From contig NZ_CAADHO010000001.1 in the NCBI RefSeq assembly GCF_900699765.1, positions 806,001 through 870,000 of the forward strand: a stretch of DNA of 64,000 nucleotides, in the 5' to 3' direction. Below are positions 8,459-17,384 of the stretch, piece after piece. Position numbers and translations under genes: made by a program. The stretch comes from Desulfoluna butyratoxydans. GTDB taxonomy: Bacteria > Desulfobacterota > Desulfobacteria > Desulfobacterales > Desulfolunaceae. The notes below the pieces were generated by a model that made no database searches, had not been told where the DNA came from, and saw nothing but the letters and a program-made list of their open reading frames with translations. The first letter of the stretch is position 1. Each line of letters begins with the position of its first letter.

Positions 8459-9796
8459 ATGACCTACTACCAGAAATATCATGTTCCGGCAGGAACGTTC
8501 CAGGTAAACGCCCGAAAACCACTCATACTCCAAGCGTACCTCAACTCCTGTGTCGGGGTTGCCCTCTTTGATGCCGAAGCAGGCATCGGAGGCCTCTACC
8601 ACATCCTCCTGCCCGAGCCCGTCTCCCACAAATCCGAGTACAACCGGGAAAAATACGCCGCCACCGGCCTGCCCCTGTTCCTGGGAAGCCTTGTCCGTGA
8701 AGGAGCGGACATCTCCCGCCTCCAGGCCGTCATCGCCGGAGGGGCCCTGGCCGGGAAGGTCAGCAACCAGGACATCCGCCTCGACATCGGCGGGCGAACG
8801 GCCGAGGTGGTCAAAGAGGTACTGGGCAAACACGGCATCAAGGTGGCCCTTTCCGAGACCGGAGGCTTTTTTACCTGCTGCCTCAACTTCAACCTGGAGA
8901 CCTTCGACTACGAAGTGATCCCGGCCCTCCTCTCCGACGAGCAGGAAGCAGACGACACCACCCACGGCCGCATCTCCCGACTGGACGACATCCAGCCCAT
9001 CCCCCAGGTGGCCTTGAAAATCCTGCGGATGATCGATGAGGATGTCTACGACATCCACAACCTCTCCCAGGAGGTAAGGAAAGACCAGGTAATCAGCGCC
9101 CAGGTCCTCAAATACTGCAACTCCGCCGTGTTTTGCGGGCAGGGGGGAATCGACTCCATCGACGATGCCCTGCTCATCATCGGCCAGGCATCCCTGGCCA
9201 AGATCGTCACGGCCATGGCCGTAAAAAAACTGCTCAACAACAGCTACACCGGTTACTCCCTGGCCAAGGGAGGCCTGTATCACCATGCCATCGGCGTGGC
9301 CCTGGTGGCGGAAAAAATAGCCTCTTTAAGCGGCAAGGCATCCCCCTTTGCCGCCTACTCGGCCGGCCTCACCCACGACCTGGGCAAGGTGGTCCTGGAT
9401 CAGTTCGTCTCCGGCGCGCGCCCCTTCTTCTACCGGGAGATCATGGGTGAAAACGACCTGGTGGAGACAGAGAACCGGCTGCTGAAGACCAACCACACCA
9501 AGGCCGGGCTCAAGCTGGCCAAAAAATGGGACCTGCCCGCCTCCATCACCAACACCATCCGCTACCACCACTGCCCGTGTGAGGCCGAAGCCCACCGGGA
9601 GCTGGTGACCATCATCTCCGTGGCCAACTCCCTGTTCCACATGTTCAGCGCCAGCCCCAGCCTCCACAAGGTGGACATGAACTCCCTGTCCCGCAGGCTG
9701 GAGCTTCTGGATATGTCCATCTCGGACTTCCCCGCCATCGTGGACGCCATCCCCCACCAGGTGCTTTCCGGGAGCCCGGAACTGGCCATCACCTGA
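8459..9796 (+). CDS. CheD-like / HDOD fusion protein
   Basis: 445 residues. Residues 10-155 resemble CheD, the chemoreceptor glutamine deamidase: N-S-C-V-G-V-A-L-F-D gives the nucleophile C31, and G-G-L-Y-H-I-L-L-P gives H48, with the same 17-residue spacing as CheD. The Thr that completes the usual triad aligns with Q25, so activity may differ. Residues about 168-370 form an HDOD domain (P-I-P-Q-V-A-L-K-I-L, G-L-T-H-D-L-G-K). The tail (370-445) is not recognised. A role linking chemotaxis to signalling is inferred; no other chemotaxis gene is nearby. The start at 8459 has only a weak ribosome site. Confidence 0.85.
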   Translation: MTYYQKYHVPAGTFQVNARKPLILQAYLNSCVGVALFDAEAGIGGLYHILLPEPVSHKSEYNREKYAATGLPLFLGSLVREGADISRLQAVIAGGALAGKVSNQDIRLDIGGRTAEVVKEVLGKHGIKVALSETGGFFTCCLNFNLETFDYEVIPALLSDEQEADDTTHGRISRLDDIQPIPQVALKILRMIDEDVYDIHNLSQEVRKDQVISAQVLKYCNSAVFCGQGGIDSIDDALLIIGQASLAKIVTAMAVKKLLNNSYTGYSLAKGGLYHHAIGVALVAEKIASLSGKASPFAAYSAGLTHDLGKVVLDQFVSGARPFFYREIMGENDLVETENRLLKTNHTKAGLKLAKKWDLPASITNTIRYHHCPCEAEAHRELVTIISVANSLFHMFSASPSLHKVDMNSLSRRLELLDMSISDFPAIVDAIPHQVLSGSPELAIT

Positions 9797-9990
9797 CCCC
9801 TTGCAACGCCCCCCTTCCCGCGGGGAAAAGCATTTGCCGAGGCAGACCTTTTGAGATACAAAGAAGGGGTTTGGCAGAACTGATGAAACCATCTTCGGCC
9901 CTGCGGGCTCCCTGTCGTCCCTGTCCCTTGAGACCCGGATACGGGAAGCCGCACCACGCCGCATCCCACTATATTTTTAGGTAGTCAAAA

Positions 9991-11394
9991 ATGGAATTAC
10001 GGGACACTCAGAAACAGCTGCTTCGCGCCCTGCCGGGTGTGGATACCCTCCTTGACGCCCTGACGGCAGAGATCCCTTCAGAGACGGTCCCCCGAAGCGT
10101 CCTCACGTCATCGGCCCGGGAAGCCCTGGAAGCCACCCGCCGCGCCATCTTCACCGGGGCAGACCCCACCGTGGACCTGGCCTCGGTGCTCACCCTGGCC
10201 CATGAACTCATCGCAAAAAAAATGCGCCCCAACCTCACCCGGGTGGTCAACGGCACGGGCGTGGTGGTCCACACCAACCTCGGGCGGTCCCTGCTGGCCG
10301 AAGAGGCCCTGGACCGCATCAAGGCCGTGGGAGACCGCTACTCCAACTTAGAGTTCAACCTGGCCACCGGAAAAAGGGGCCTGCGCTATTCCGCCGTGGA
10401 AGAGTTGATCTGCGAGATCAGCGGGGCAGAAGCGGCCATGGTGGTGAACAACAACGCAGGGGCCGTGCTCCTCTGCCTGGACACCCTGGTCAACGGCAAA
10501 GAGGCCGTGGTCTCCCGAGGGGAGCTGGTGGAGATCGGGGGAGCCTTCCGCATCCCCGATGTCATGGCCAAAAGCGGGGGCATCTTAAAAGAGGTGGGCA
10601 CCACCAACCGCACCCACCTGAGGGACTATGAAAACGCCATCACCGACGAGACCGGCCTCTTTCTCAAGGTCCACACCAGCAACTACAGCATTGTGGGCTT
10701 TACATCGGCGGTCTCCGTGGCCGAGCTGGCAGCCCTGGGCAAAGAGCGGGGCATCCCCGTCATGGACGATTTGGGCAGCGGCACCTTTGTGGACTTCGGC
10801 CAATACGGCCTGCCCAGCGAGCCCACGGTGCAGCAGTCGGTGAAAGCCGGGGCCGACATCGTCACCTTCAGCGGGGACAAGCTCTTGGGGGGCCCCCAGG
10901 CCGGCATCATCGTGGGCAGCAAAACCCACATCGACGCCATCCGCAAAAACCCGCTGACACGCGCCCTGCGCATCGACAAACTCACCCTGGCCGCCCTGGA
11001 GGCCACCTTGCGCCTCTACCGGGACGAAGCCGAAGCCGTGGCCAAGATCCCCACCCTGCGCATGATCACCATGGACAGGGAAGAGACAGAGACACGGGCC
11101 ACCGCCCTCATGGAAGCCCTGTCAAGCCTTCCGGTCACCACTGAGGCCCTGGCCCTTGCCTCCCGGCCCGGCGGCGGCTCCCTGCCCCTTCTGGAGCTGC
11201 CCTCCTGCTGCGTGGGGATCACCGTCCCCGGCATGGGGGCCAGCGCCCTGGAAAAGGCCCTGAGACAAAACGAGCCGCCCGTCATCGGACGCATTGAAAA
11301 CGAAACCTTCATCCTCGACCCCCGAACCCTGCAGGAGGGAGACATCCCCCTCATCGCAGGCGCCCTAAAGACCCTTGTGGAGGCCCGCCCATGA
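9991..11394 (+). CDS. selA: L-seryl-tRNA(Sec) selenium transferase
   Basis: 467 residues, the usual length of bacterial SelA. This PLP enzyme converts seryl-tRNA(Sec) to selenocysteinyl-tRNA(Sec) using selenophosphate. The N-terminal domain is followed by R-V-V-N-G-T-G-V-V-V-H-T-N-L-G-R near 86-101. The PLP-lysine motif S-G-D-K-L-L-G-G-P-Q-A-G is near 293-304. Its presence shows the organism makes selenoproteins, although I found none in this window. It overlaps gmhA by 4 bp, so the two are translationally coupled. No selB or selD is adjacent. Confidence 0.97.
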   Translation: MELRDTQKQLLRALPGVDTLLDALTAEIPSETVPRSVLTSSAREALEATRRAIFTGADPTVDLASVLTLAHELIAKKMRPNLTRVVNGTGVVVHTNLGRSLLAEEALDRIKAVGDRYSNLEFNLATGKRGLRYSAVEELICEISGAEAAMVVNNNAGAVLLCLDTLVNGKEAVVSRGELVEIGGAFRIPDVMAKSGGILKEVGTTNRTHLRDYENAITDETGLFLKVHTSNYSIVGFTSAVSVAELAALGKERGIPVMDDLGSGTFVDFGQYGLPSEPTVQQSVKAGADIVTFSGDKLLGGPQAGIIVGSKTHIDAIRKNPLTRALRIDKLTLAALEATLRLYRDEAEAVAKIPTLRMITMDREETETRATALMEALSSLPVTTEALALASRPGGGSLPLLELPSCCVGITVPGMGASALEKALRQNEPPVIGRIENETFILDPRTLQEGDIPLIAGALKTLVEARP

Positions 11395-11966
11395 TCAACA
11401 TCATCAACGACACCCTTCAGGCCAGCATCGAGACCAAAAAGTCGGCCATCGCCGAAAACGGTGAGCGCCTGGTTAACGCTGCAACCCTCATGGCCGAAAG
11501 CCTCACCGCCGGAGGAAAGATCCTTCTCTTCGGCAACGGGGGCAGCGCCGCCGATGCCCAGCACATCGCCGCCGAGTTTGTCAACAGGTTCCAGACCGAG
11601 CGGGTGCCCCTGGCCTCCATCGCCCTGACCACGGACTCCTCCATCCTCACCAGCATCGGCAACGACTACAGCTTTGAGGAGATCTTCTCCAAGCAGATCA
11701 CCGCCCTGGGACAGATCAACGACGTGGCCATCGGCATCAGCACCAGCGGCAACTCACCCAACGTGGTCAAGGCCCTTGAAGCCGCCGAAAAAGAAGGCAT
11801 GCACACCATTGCATTCACCGGCAAAGGGGGGCGCGCCGCCGACATGGCCGACATCGCCCTGACCGTGCCCGTGGGGGTCACCGCGCGCATCCAGGAGAGC
11901 CACATCCTCATGGGCCACATCCTCTGCGACCTGGTGGACCGGATCCTCTTTCCCGAAAATTTTTAA
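11391..11966 (+). CDS. gmhA: Phosphoheptose (sedoheptulose 7-phosphate) isomerase, SIS domain
   Basis: 191 residues, matching GmhA. It converts sedoheptulose 7-phosphate to D-glycero-D-manno-heptose 7-phosphate, the first step of ADP-heptose synthesis for the lipopolysaccharide core. A single SIS domain shows F-G-N-G-G-S-A-A-D-A-Q-H near 42-53, G-N-D-Y-S-F near 86 and I-S-T-S-G-N-S-P-N near 115. The ATG lies within the end of selA (ATGA overlap). Other heptose genes are not present here. The DiaA-type SIS proteins are similar, but the GmhA motifs and length fit better. Confidence 0.93.
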   Translation: MINIINDTLQASIETKKSAIAENGERLVNAATLMAESLTAGGKILLFGNGGSAADAQHIAAEFVNRFQTERVPLASIALTTDSSILTSIGNDYSFEEIFSKQITALGQINDVAIGISTSGNSPNVVKALEAAEKEGMHTIAFTGKGGRAADMADIALTVPVGVTARIQESHILMGHILCDLVDRILFPENF

Positions 11967-12105
11967 CGACACCGTTTGCCATCCTGCCCCAGGGTGCTTA
12001 TTGTGTGTCGTACCCGAAAAACCCTGAACACAAGGACAGGCCCGTCCGATGCGTCTAAACGCCCGGCCTGAGGGGCCATAACCCGAATAACCATGAGGTG
12101 AGACC

Positions 12106-12339
12106 ATGCCCATTTATGAATACAAGTGCGGTGCGTGCAGCCACGAGTTCGAGTACCTCGTCATGGGAGGAAAAGACCCGGAAAGCTGCCCCAAATGCGG
12201 CGACAAAAACGTTGCCAAACTGATGTCCCGCTGCGGATTCGTCAGCAAGGGAGCCGGGGGTGAAATCTCCTCCTCATCGGCTTCCGGCTCTTCCTGTACC
12301 GGCTGCACAGCCACAAGTTGCGCGGGGTGCGGCTCCTGA
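12106..12339 (+). CDS. FmdB-family zinc-ribbon protein
   Basis: 77 residues. It begins M-P-I-Y-E-Y-K-C-G-A-C and has a second pair C-P-K-C near residue 29, forming the zinc ribbon typical of FmdB putative regulators. The tail is rich in Ser and Cys (C-T-G-C and C-A-G-C). Its stop codon overlaps the hemC start (TGATG), so it is co-translated with hemC. The function of this family is not established; small zinc-binding regulator is the usual label. Confidence 0.93.
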   Translation: MPIYEYKCGACSHEFEYLVMGGKDPESCPKCGDKNVAKLMSRCGFVSKGAGGEISSSSASGSSCTGCTATSCAGCGS

Positions 12340-13271
12340 TGGAAAATAAAATTGTCATCGGCACCCGGGGGAGCCAGCTGGCCCTCTGGCAGGCCAACTG
12401 GGTCAAATCTGAACTGGAACGACTCCACACAGGGGTCACCTGCGAGCTCCTCGTCATCAAAACCAAAGGGGACAAGATCCTCGACGTGCCCCTGGCCAAG
12501 GTGGGGGGCAAGGGCCTTTTTGTCAAAGAGATCGAAGAGGCCCTCCTGGACGGACGCATCGACATGGCCGTCCACAGCATGAAGGACATGCCCGCAGACC
12601 TCCCCGAGGGCCTCAAAATCGGCGCCATCCCCGAACGCGAAGACCCCAGGGACGCCCTCATCTCCAAAAACGGCCTCACCTTCGAGAACCTGCCCCAAGG
12701 CGCCCGCGTGGGCACCAGCAGCCTCAGGCGCTCGGCACAGCTGCTTGCCAAGCGCCCCGATCTTCAGATCGAGACCCTGCGCGGCAACATCGACACCCGC
12801 CTTCGGAAAGTGACGGAAGGCGACCTGGACGCCATCATCCTGGCAGCCGCAGGCCTCAAGCGCCTGGGGCTTGGAGAGCACATCACCGAATGCCTGGCAC
12901 CGGAGCTCATGCTCCCGGCCGTGGGCCAGGGCGCCCTGTGCATCGAATCCCGGGAAAAGGACGACCGCATCGACGCGGCCCTTGCCCCCTTGAACCACAT
13001 GCCCACACGGGTCACGGTCCTTGCTGAGCGCGCCTTTTTGAACACCCTGGAAGGAAGCTGCCAGATCCCCGTGGGCGCCTTTGCCGAAACCGACGGCCAA
13101 GACGTCACCATCCGCGGCCTGGTGGCCGAAGTGGACGGATCCCGCATCCTCATGGAACAAGAGACCGCCGAAAACGCTCAAGGCCATGCCCTGGGCGTCA
13201 CCGTGGCAGAGCGCCTCAAAGAGGCCGGCGCAGCAGATATCCTTACGAGACTCCTGGAGAACCAAGCATGA
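12339..13271 (+). CDS. hemC: Hydroxymethylbilane synthase (porphobilinogen deaminase)
   Basis: 310 residues from the ATG overlapping the fmdB stop; the start at 12339 gives M-E-N-K-I-V-I-G-T-R-G-S-Q-L-A-L-W, the canonical N-terminus. It polymerises four porphobilinogens to hydroxymethylbilane. Other motifs are V-H-S-M-K-D-M-P near 83-90, G-T-S-S-L-R-R near 128 and E-R-A-F-L-N-T-L-E-G-S-C-Q-I-P, whose Cys near 241 carries the dipyrromethane cofactor. It overlaps cobA/hemD by 4 bp. The pair supplies uroporphyrinogen III and precorrin-2 for siroheme (sulfite reductase), cobalamin and heme. Confidence 0.98.
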   Translation: MENKIVIGTRGSQLALWQANWVKSELERLHTGVTCELLVIKTKGDKILDVPLAKVGGKGLFVKEIEEALLDGRIDMAVHSMKDMPADLPEGLKIGAIPEREDPRDALISKNGLTFENLPQGARVGTSSLRRSAQLLAKRPDLQIETLRGNIDTRLRKVTEGDLDAIILAAAGLKRLGLGEHITECLAPELMLPAVGQGALCIESREKDDRIDAALAPLNHMPTRVTVLAERAFLNTLEGSCQIPVGAFAETDGQDVTIRGLVAEVDGSRILMEQETAENAQGHALGVTVAERLKEAGAADILTRLLENQA

Positions 13272-14785
13272 GCAAGACATACGGAACCGTCTATCTGGTG
13301 GGCGCAGGTCCCGGAGACCCCGGCCTGATCACGGTCAAGGGCAGAGAGTGCATCGAAAAAGCCGACGTCCTGGTCTACGACTACCTGGCCGCCCCCTCCC
13401 ACCTGGCCCACGCCAAAAAAGATGCAGAGATCATCTACGTGGGCAAAAAGGGCGGAGACCACACCCTGAGCCAGGACGGCATCAACGCCCTTCTGGTGGA
13501 AAAAGCCAAAACAGGGGCCACCGTGACCCGCCTTAAGGGAGGCGACCCCTTTATCTTCGGACGCGGCGGAGAAGAGGCCGAAGTCCTCATCAAAGAGGGC
13601 ATCAACTGGGAGGTGATCCCGGGCGTGACCTCGGCCATTGCGGCCCCGGCCTACGCAGGGATTCCCCTGACCCACCGCAAGTTCACCGCCACCTTGTCCC
13701 TGGTCACCGGCCATGAAGACCCGGAGAAGGAGAACTCCAACATCGATTGGGACGCTATCTCCAAGTCGGGCACCATCGTCTTTTTCATGGGCGTGAAGAA
13801 CCTGCCCAACATCGTGGAAAAGCTCAGCGCCTGCGGAAAGCCTTCGGACACCCCCGTGGCCCTGGTCCGGTGGGGCACCACCACCCGCCAGGAGACCGTT
13901 GCCGGCACCCTGGCCACCATTGTGGAAGATGTCAAAAAAGCAGGGCTCAAGTCCCCCAGCATCATCGTGGTGGGCGATGTGGTTTCCCTGCGCGACACCA
14001 TGAAGTGGTTCGAAAACCGCCCCCTCTTCGGAAAGCGCATCGTGGTCACCCGCGCCCGCAAGCAGGCCAGCGGCCTTACCACACGCCTCATGGAACTGGG
14101 TGCCGAGTGCCTTGAGGCCCCGGCCATCGAGATCGAGCCCATCAAAGACTCCGCAGCCGTAAACGATGCCCTGGCTACCCTCAAGGACTACGACTGGATC
14201 GTCTTTACCAGCGTCAACGGGGTCATCACCTTTTTTGACGAGCTCTTCGCAAAAGGCCTGGACGCCCGGGCCCTGGGTGGTCTTAAAACCGCCTGCATCG
14301 GCCCCTCCACCGCCGCCGAGCTGAAAAAATACGGCATCGGCACCGATGTCCTGCCCGACAGCTACGTGGCGGAATCCGTTGTGGAGGCCTTCAAGGACCA
14401 GGAGATCCAGGGCGCAAAGATCCTGCTCCCAAGGGCCGAAGAAGCCCGCCCGGTCATCCCTGTGGAGCTCACCAAGATGGGGGCCACAGTCAACGAAGTG
14501 GCCGTCTACCGCACCACCATGGACACCACCTCCACCGAAAAAGTGGCCGAAGCCCTCACCAACCGTGAAGTGGACATGGTGACCTTCACCAGCTCCTCCA
14601 CGGTGAGAAACTTCGTCTCCATGATCCCGGACGGCGACCTCTCCCTCATGGAGAACGTCACCGTGGCCTGCATCGGCCCCGTCACCGAAGAGACCGCCAA
14701 AGAGCTGGGCCTTACCCCCCACCTCGTGGCCGACACCTTCACCATCGACGGCCTCGTGGACACCATCGTCGGTGCTGCCGAATAA
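13268..14785 (+). CDS. cobA-hemD: Fused uroporphyrinogen-III C-methyltransferase / uroporphyrinogen-III synthase
   Basis: 505 residues. Residues 1-245 are a SAM-dependent methyltransferase (V-Y-L-V-G-A-G-P-G-D-P-G-L-I-T at 8-22, R-L-K-G-G-D-P-F-I-F-G-R-G-G near 86, G-I-P-L-T-H-R near 129). Residues about 250-505 are uroporphyrinogen-III synthase (V-V-T-R-A-R-K-Q near 258, D-W-I-V-F-T-S-V-N-G near 312, a final C-I-G-P-V-T). The fused enzyme closes hydroxymethylbilane to uroporphyrinogen III and methylates it to precorrin-2. This fusion is common in Desulfobacterota and clostridia. It is co-translated with hemC. Confidence 0.97.
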   Translation: MSKTYGTVYLVGAGPGDPGLITVKGRECIEKADVLVYDYLAAPSHLAHAKKDAEIIYVGKKGGDHTLSQDGINALLVEKAKTGATVTRLKGGDPFIFGRGGEEAEVLIKEGINWEVIPGVTSAIAAPAYAGIPLTHRKFTATLSLVTGHEDPEKENSNIDWDAISKSGTIVFFMGVKNLPNIVEKLSACGKPSDTPVALVRWGTTTRQETVAGTLATIVEDVKKAGLKSPSIIVVGDVVSLRDTMKWFENRPLFGKRIVVTRARKQASGLTTRLMELGAECLEAPAIEIEPIKDSAAVNDALATLKDYDWIVFTSVNGVITFFDELFAKGLDARALGGLKTACIGPSTAAELKKYGIGTDVLPDSYVAESVVEAFKDQEIQGAKILLPRAEEARPVIPVELTKMGATVNEVAVYRTTMDTTSTEKVAEALTNREVDMVTFTSSSTVRNFVSMIPDGDLSLMENVTVACIGPVTEETAKELGLTPHLVADTFTIDGLVDTIVGAAE

Positions 14786-14786
14786 A

Positions 14787-14866
14787 ACGAGGTGAGCCAC
14801 CTCGAAAGCGGATTACTGCGGCGCTGTGCCCTTCGTTCTCAAGGCACAGCGCCGCAGCTTTTCATA
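14787..14866. repeat. Dispersed repeat fragment with 15-bp hairpin, probable terminator
   Basis: A GAGGTG/CACCTC hairpin (14789-14803) is followed by AAAGC and by a 15-bp perfect stem (14816-14830 with 14843-14857) around a loop containing TTCGTTCTC. It is the same module order as in the other copies. Placed directly after cobA/hemD and followed by CTTTTC, it probably also serves as a terminator. Confidence 0.8.
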
Positions 14867-14920
14867 TCCGCCTTTGCATCGAACTGCATTCAAGAAAGAT
14901 GCTTAAGGCCTATCCTCCCC

Positions 14921-14948
14921 TTGCCACCTGAATTATTCCTGCTACAAT
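14921..14948 (+). promoter_or_regulatory. Sigma-70-type promoter for moaA
   Basis: TTGCCA (14921-14926), a 16-bp spacer and TACAAT (14943-14948). Transcription would start near 14955, leaving a leader of about 85 nt before moaA. Confidence 0.6.
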
Positions 14949-14978
14949 CAACCTCTGGATTTGCCATACACAGCGCCG

Positions 14979-15016
14979 GTGGCCGCTTCCATGGAAAGCG
15001 GGAAGCCCTCGGCCAC
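14979..15016 (+). promoter_or_regulatory. Structured leader of moaA (possible Moco-type riboswitch)
   Basis: GTGGCCG (14979-14985) pairs with CGGCCAC (15010-15016). Inside it a second stem forms from GCTTCC (14985-14990) with GGAAAGC, followed by GGGAAGCCC. The structure lies 23 nt before the moaA start, close enough to affect its ribosome site. moaA leaders of other bacteria carry a molybdenum-cofactor RNA motif, so this is a candidate; I cannot confirm the consensus by eye. Confidence 0.35.
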
Positions 15017-15039
15017 GACCCCAATAAAGGCCCGTTGCC

Positions 15040-16020
15040 ATGACACACACACTCACCGACAGCTTTGACCGAACCATCGACTACCTGCGTATCTCCGTCA
15101 CGGACCGGTGCAACCTGCGGTGCAGTTATTGTGTGCCCCCCACCCCCTTTGCCCACATGGATCACACGGACATCCTCTCCTATGAAGAGCTGATCCGCCT
15201 TGTACGCATCGGTATCTCCCTGGGGATTCGAAAGGTGCGCCTCACCGGAGGAGAACCCTTTGCCAGAAAAGGACTCATCGGGTTCATCCGGGAGCTTGCC
15301 GCCCTGGAAGGCCTTGAGGACCTGGCCGTGACCACCAACGGGACCCTCATTGCAGATGAGATCCAAAACCTGAAGGAGGCCGGACTCACCCGCATCAACA
15401 TCAGCCTGGACAGCCTCAAGCCCGAACGGTTTGCCCGCATCACCGGAAAAGACCTCTTTTCCGAGGTCAAAAAAAGCATCCAGGGCGCCCTGGACGCGGG
15501 CCTTGCCCCGGTGAAAATCAACACCGTGCTGCTGGACGGGACCAACGGCGACGAGCTGGAAGATTTTGCCCGCCTCACCTTCGATCACCCCGTGCACATC
15601 CGCTTCATCGAGTACATGCCCATCGGCAAAGGCTCCGGCCCGGATCACAGCGAGCTGCTGGCCCCTGCCATCACCCGCCGCCTCCAAGCCCTGGGCACGC
15701 TGATCCCTGTGCCCAAAAGCCCCCACGACGGCCCGGCCAGGCGCTTCAGACTGGACGGCGCCAAAGGGGAGATCGGCCTCATCAGCCCCATGACCAACCA
15801 CTTCTGCGCCACCTGCAACCGCCTGCGCCTCACCGCCGACGGCCACCTGCGCCCCTGCCTCCTCTCCGACGTCACCGTGAACCTCAAGGACGCCCTGCGG
15901 GGCTCTGCCGACGACGCCGTTCTGGCCGCCCTCTTCCGCCACGCAGCCGGTATCAAAGGCAAGCGCCACGACCTTTCGGCCAATGGGGTCCAGGACATGA
16001 TGTCCTCCATCGGCGGATAA
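15040..16020 (+). CDS. moaA: GTP 3',8-cyclase (molybdenum cofactor step 1)
   Basis: 326 residues, typical of MoaA. This radical SAM enzyme converts GTP to 3',8-cyclo-GTP, which MoaC turns into cyclic pyranopterin phosphate. The N-terminal cluster is C24-x3-C28-x2-C31, followed by T-G-G-E-P. The C-terminal cluster is F-C-A-T-C-N-R-L-R followed 12 residues later by P-C-L. The required terminal G-G is present. It has its own promoter and leader, separate from the tetrapyrrole operon upstream. In this organism the cofactor may carry tungsten as well as molybdenum, which fits the tup genes at 27.6-31.1 kb. Confidence 0.98.
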   Translation: MTHTLTDSFDRTIDYLRISVTDRCNLRCSYCVPPTPFAHMDHTDILSYEELIRLVRIGISLGIRKVRLTGGEPFARKGLIGFIRELAALEGLEDLAVTTNGTLIADEIQNLKEAGLTRINISLDSLKPERFARITGKDLFSEVKKSIQGALDAGLAPVKINTVLLDGTNGDELEDFARLTFDHPVHIRFIEYMPIGKGSGPDHSELLAPAITRRLQALGTLIPVPKSPHDGPARRFRLDGAKGEIGLISPMTNHFCATCNRLRLTADGHLRPCLLSDVTVNLKDALRGSADDAVLAALFRHAAGIKGKRHDLSANGVQDMMSSIGG

Positions 16021-16027
16021 AAAACCG

Positions 16028-16355
16028 GTACGATTCAGCTTATGCCTCCGGCGGCCCTGCCGGGGACTAAACTTTTAAAAAAGTTTAACAAACAGGTTTT
16101 AAAAAATCTTTTTGAGTGAATTTTTACTTTAAAGGCAGATGTGATTTGATCCGAGGAACGAGGGGCAAAACACATCTGCTATCTGCTTTCAAGGTGGCAC
16201 ACCTTGCCACCGGAGGCTGTTTTTTTTGAGCTGAATAGTTACGCCCGATTTTATGAGTCGGGTTTGACAAACAGGTTTTGAGACGGCGTAGCCTTTTGGC
16301 GAAGACGGGAGCTTTTTTCAAAAAAGTGCCCCGCCCGAGGCAAGCTGAATAGTGA
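16028..16355. repeat. Dispersed modular repeat plus a second partial unit
   Basis: 16028-16242 is the inverted counterpart of the 7014-7227 copy. It has stem GCAGATGTG/CACATCTGC (16135-16143 with 16171-16179), which differs from the other copy by a compensated base pair, and hairpin AAGGTG/CACCTT (16191-16205). 16243-16355 is a second, degenerate unit that ends in another GCTGAATAGT. The region 16356-16575 has no gene besides the approach to the next start. Confidence 0.82.
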
Positions 16356-16575
16356 CCAAATTTCACGTGCTATCTTCATGACAAGCCCACCAGAACATGA
16401 TACACCGATGCCCGGAACTATAAGGGTTTGATGAACCAGCCGGAAACGCCGAACCGCGACGTCTTTCCATATGCAGCCCGCAGCACCGGACTCAACACGG
16501 CCCTGCGGCGCGTGCATGGTCTCCGGAGACCTCAAGCCCAACGCGTATCACCTGCCTTGACCATGGAGATTTTCA

Positions 16576-17376
16576 ATGAATATCACGACCGCACATCTCA
16601 TCTGCTATTCCCCCACCCGCACCACCTTCACCACCCTTGAGCACATCGCCAAAGGACTGGGCGTAGCCGAAACAAAACCCCTGGACCTGACGCAGCCCCC
16701 CGAAAAAACGGCCCCTTCGGTCGTCATCGAAGAGGGCATCGCCGTTATCGGTGCCCCTGTCTACGCCGGCCGCATTGCCCCGGTGGCTGCTGAACGCCTC
16801 AAGGCCGTCCGCGGCGCGGGCACCCCGGCCGTCATCGTGGCCGTCTACGGCAACCGACACTACGACAACGCCCTGTTTGAACTCAAAACCATTGCGGAAA
16901 ACTCAGGATTCAAGGTGGTGGCCGCAGCCGCCCTCTTAGGCGAGCACTCCTTCTCCACCCAGGAAAAACCCATTGCCCAGGGCCGCCCCGATGACAAGGA
17001 CAAAGCCGCGGCAGTAAGCTTCGGTGCCGACGTGGCAGACAAGCTGAAAGGACGTTCAGATCTCTCCGACATGGCCCCGGTCACCGTCCCCGGAGAGCTC
17101 CCCGAAGGCCCCTACGCCGGCCCCGGCAACATCGCCCCGGACTGGAAAGCCTCGGCCTGCGCCCTGTGCGGCCTCTGCGCCCAGGCCTGCCCCACCGGCA
17201 CCATCACCGTGGACAAAGCCGTCACCTTCGACCCCTCCCGCTGCACCGTCTGCTGCGCCTGCGTCAAGACCTGTCCCAAAGGGGCCCTGGCCTTCAACCA
17301 GCCCAAGATCGCCCACATCGCAGGGGTCCTTCACCAAAACTGCCGACAGCGTCGTGAACCCGAGCTCTTCCTGTAG
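16576..17376 (+). CDS. EFR1-type protein: flavodoxin-like domain plus 2[4Fe-4S] ferredoxin
   Basis: 266 residues. Residues 1-170 look like a flavodoxin-like domain (C-Y-S-P-T-R-T-T near 10-17, G-A-P-V-Y-A-G-R near 59, V-A-V-Y-G-N-R-H-Y-D near 88). Residues about 195-245 carry two cluster-binding motifs, C-A-L-C-G-L-C-A-Q-A-C-P and C-T-V-C-C-A-C-V-K-T-C-P. This order is that of EFR1-family ferrodoxins, presumed cytoplasmic electron carriers whose partners are mostly unknown. The gene is flanked by repeats on both sides, so it is probably monocistronic. GGAG lies just before the ATG. Confidence 0.92.
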   Translation: MNITTAHLICYSPTRTTFTTLEHIAKGLGVAETKPLDLTQPPEKTAPSVVIEEGIAVIGAPVYAGRIAPVAAERLKAVRGAGTPAVIVAVYGNRHYDNALFELKTIAENSGFKVVAAAALLGEHSFSTQEKPIAQGRPDDKDKAAAVSFGADVADKLKGRSDLSDMAPVTVPGELPEGPYAGPGNIAPDWKASACALCGLCAQACPTGTITVDKAVTFDPSRCTVCCACVKTCPKGALAFNQPKIAHIAGVLHQNCRQRREPELFL

Positions 17377-17384
17377 CAGATAAA

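Noticed and set aside
9991-11394. Nearby selenoprotein genes (in-frame TGA with SECIS) suggested by selA
   Set aside because: None of the recognised genes shows an in-frame TGA at an expected Cys position.
13178-14800. 540-residue minus-strand frame
   Set aside because: Shadow of cobA/hemD, rich in Gly, His and Val as expected for the antisense of a GC-rich gene.
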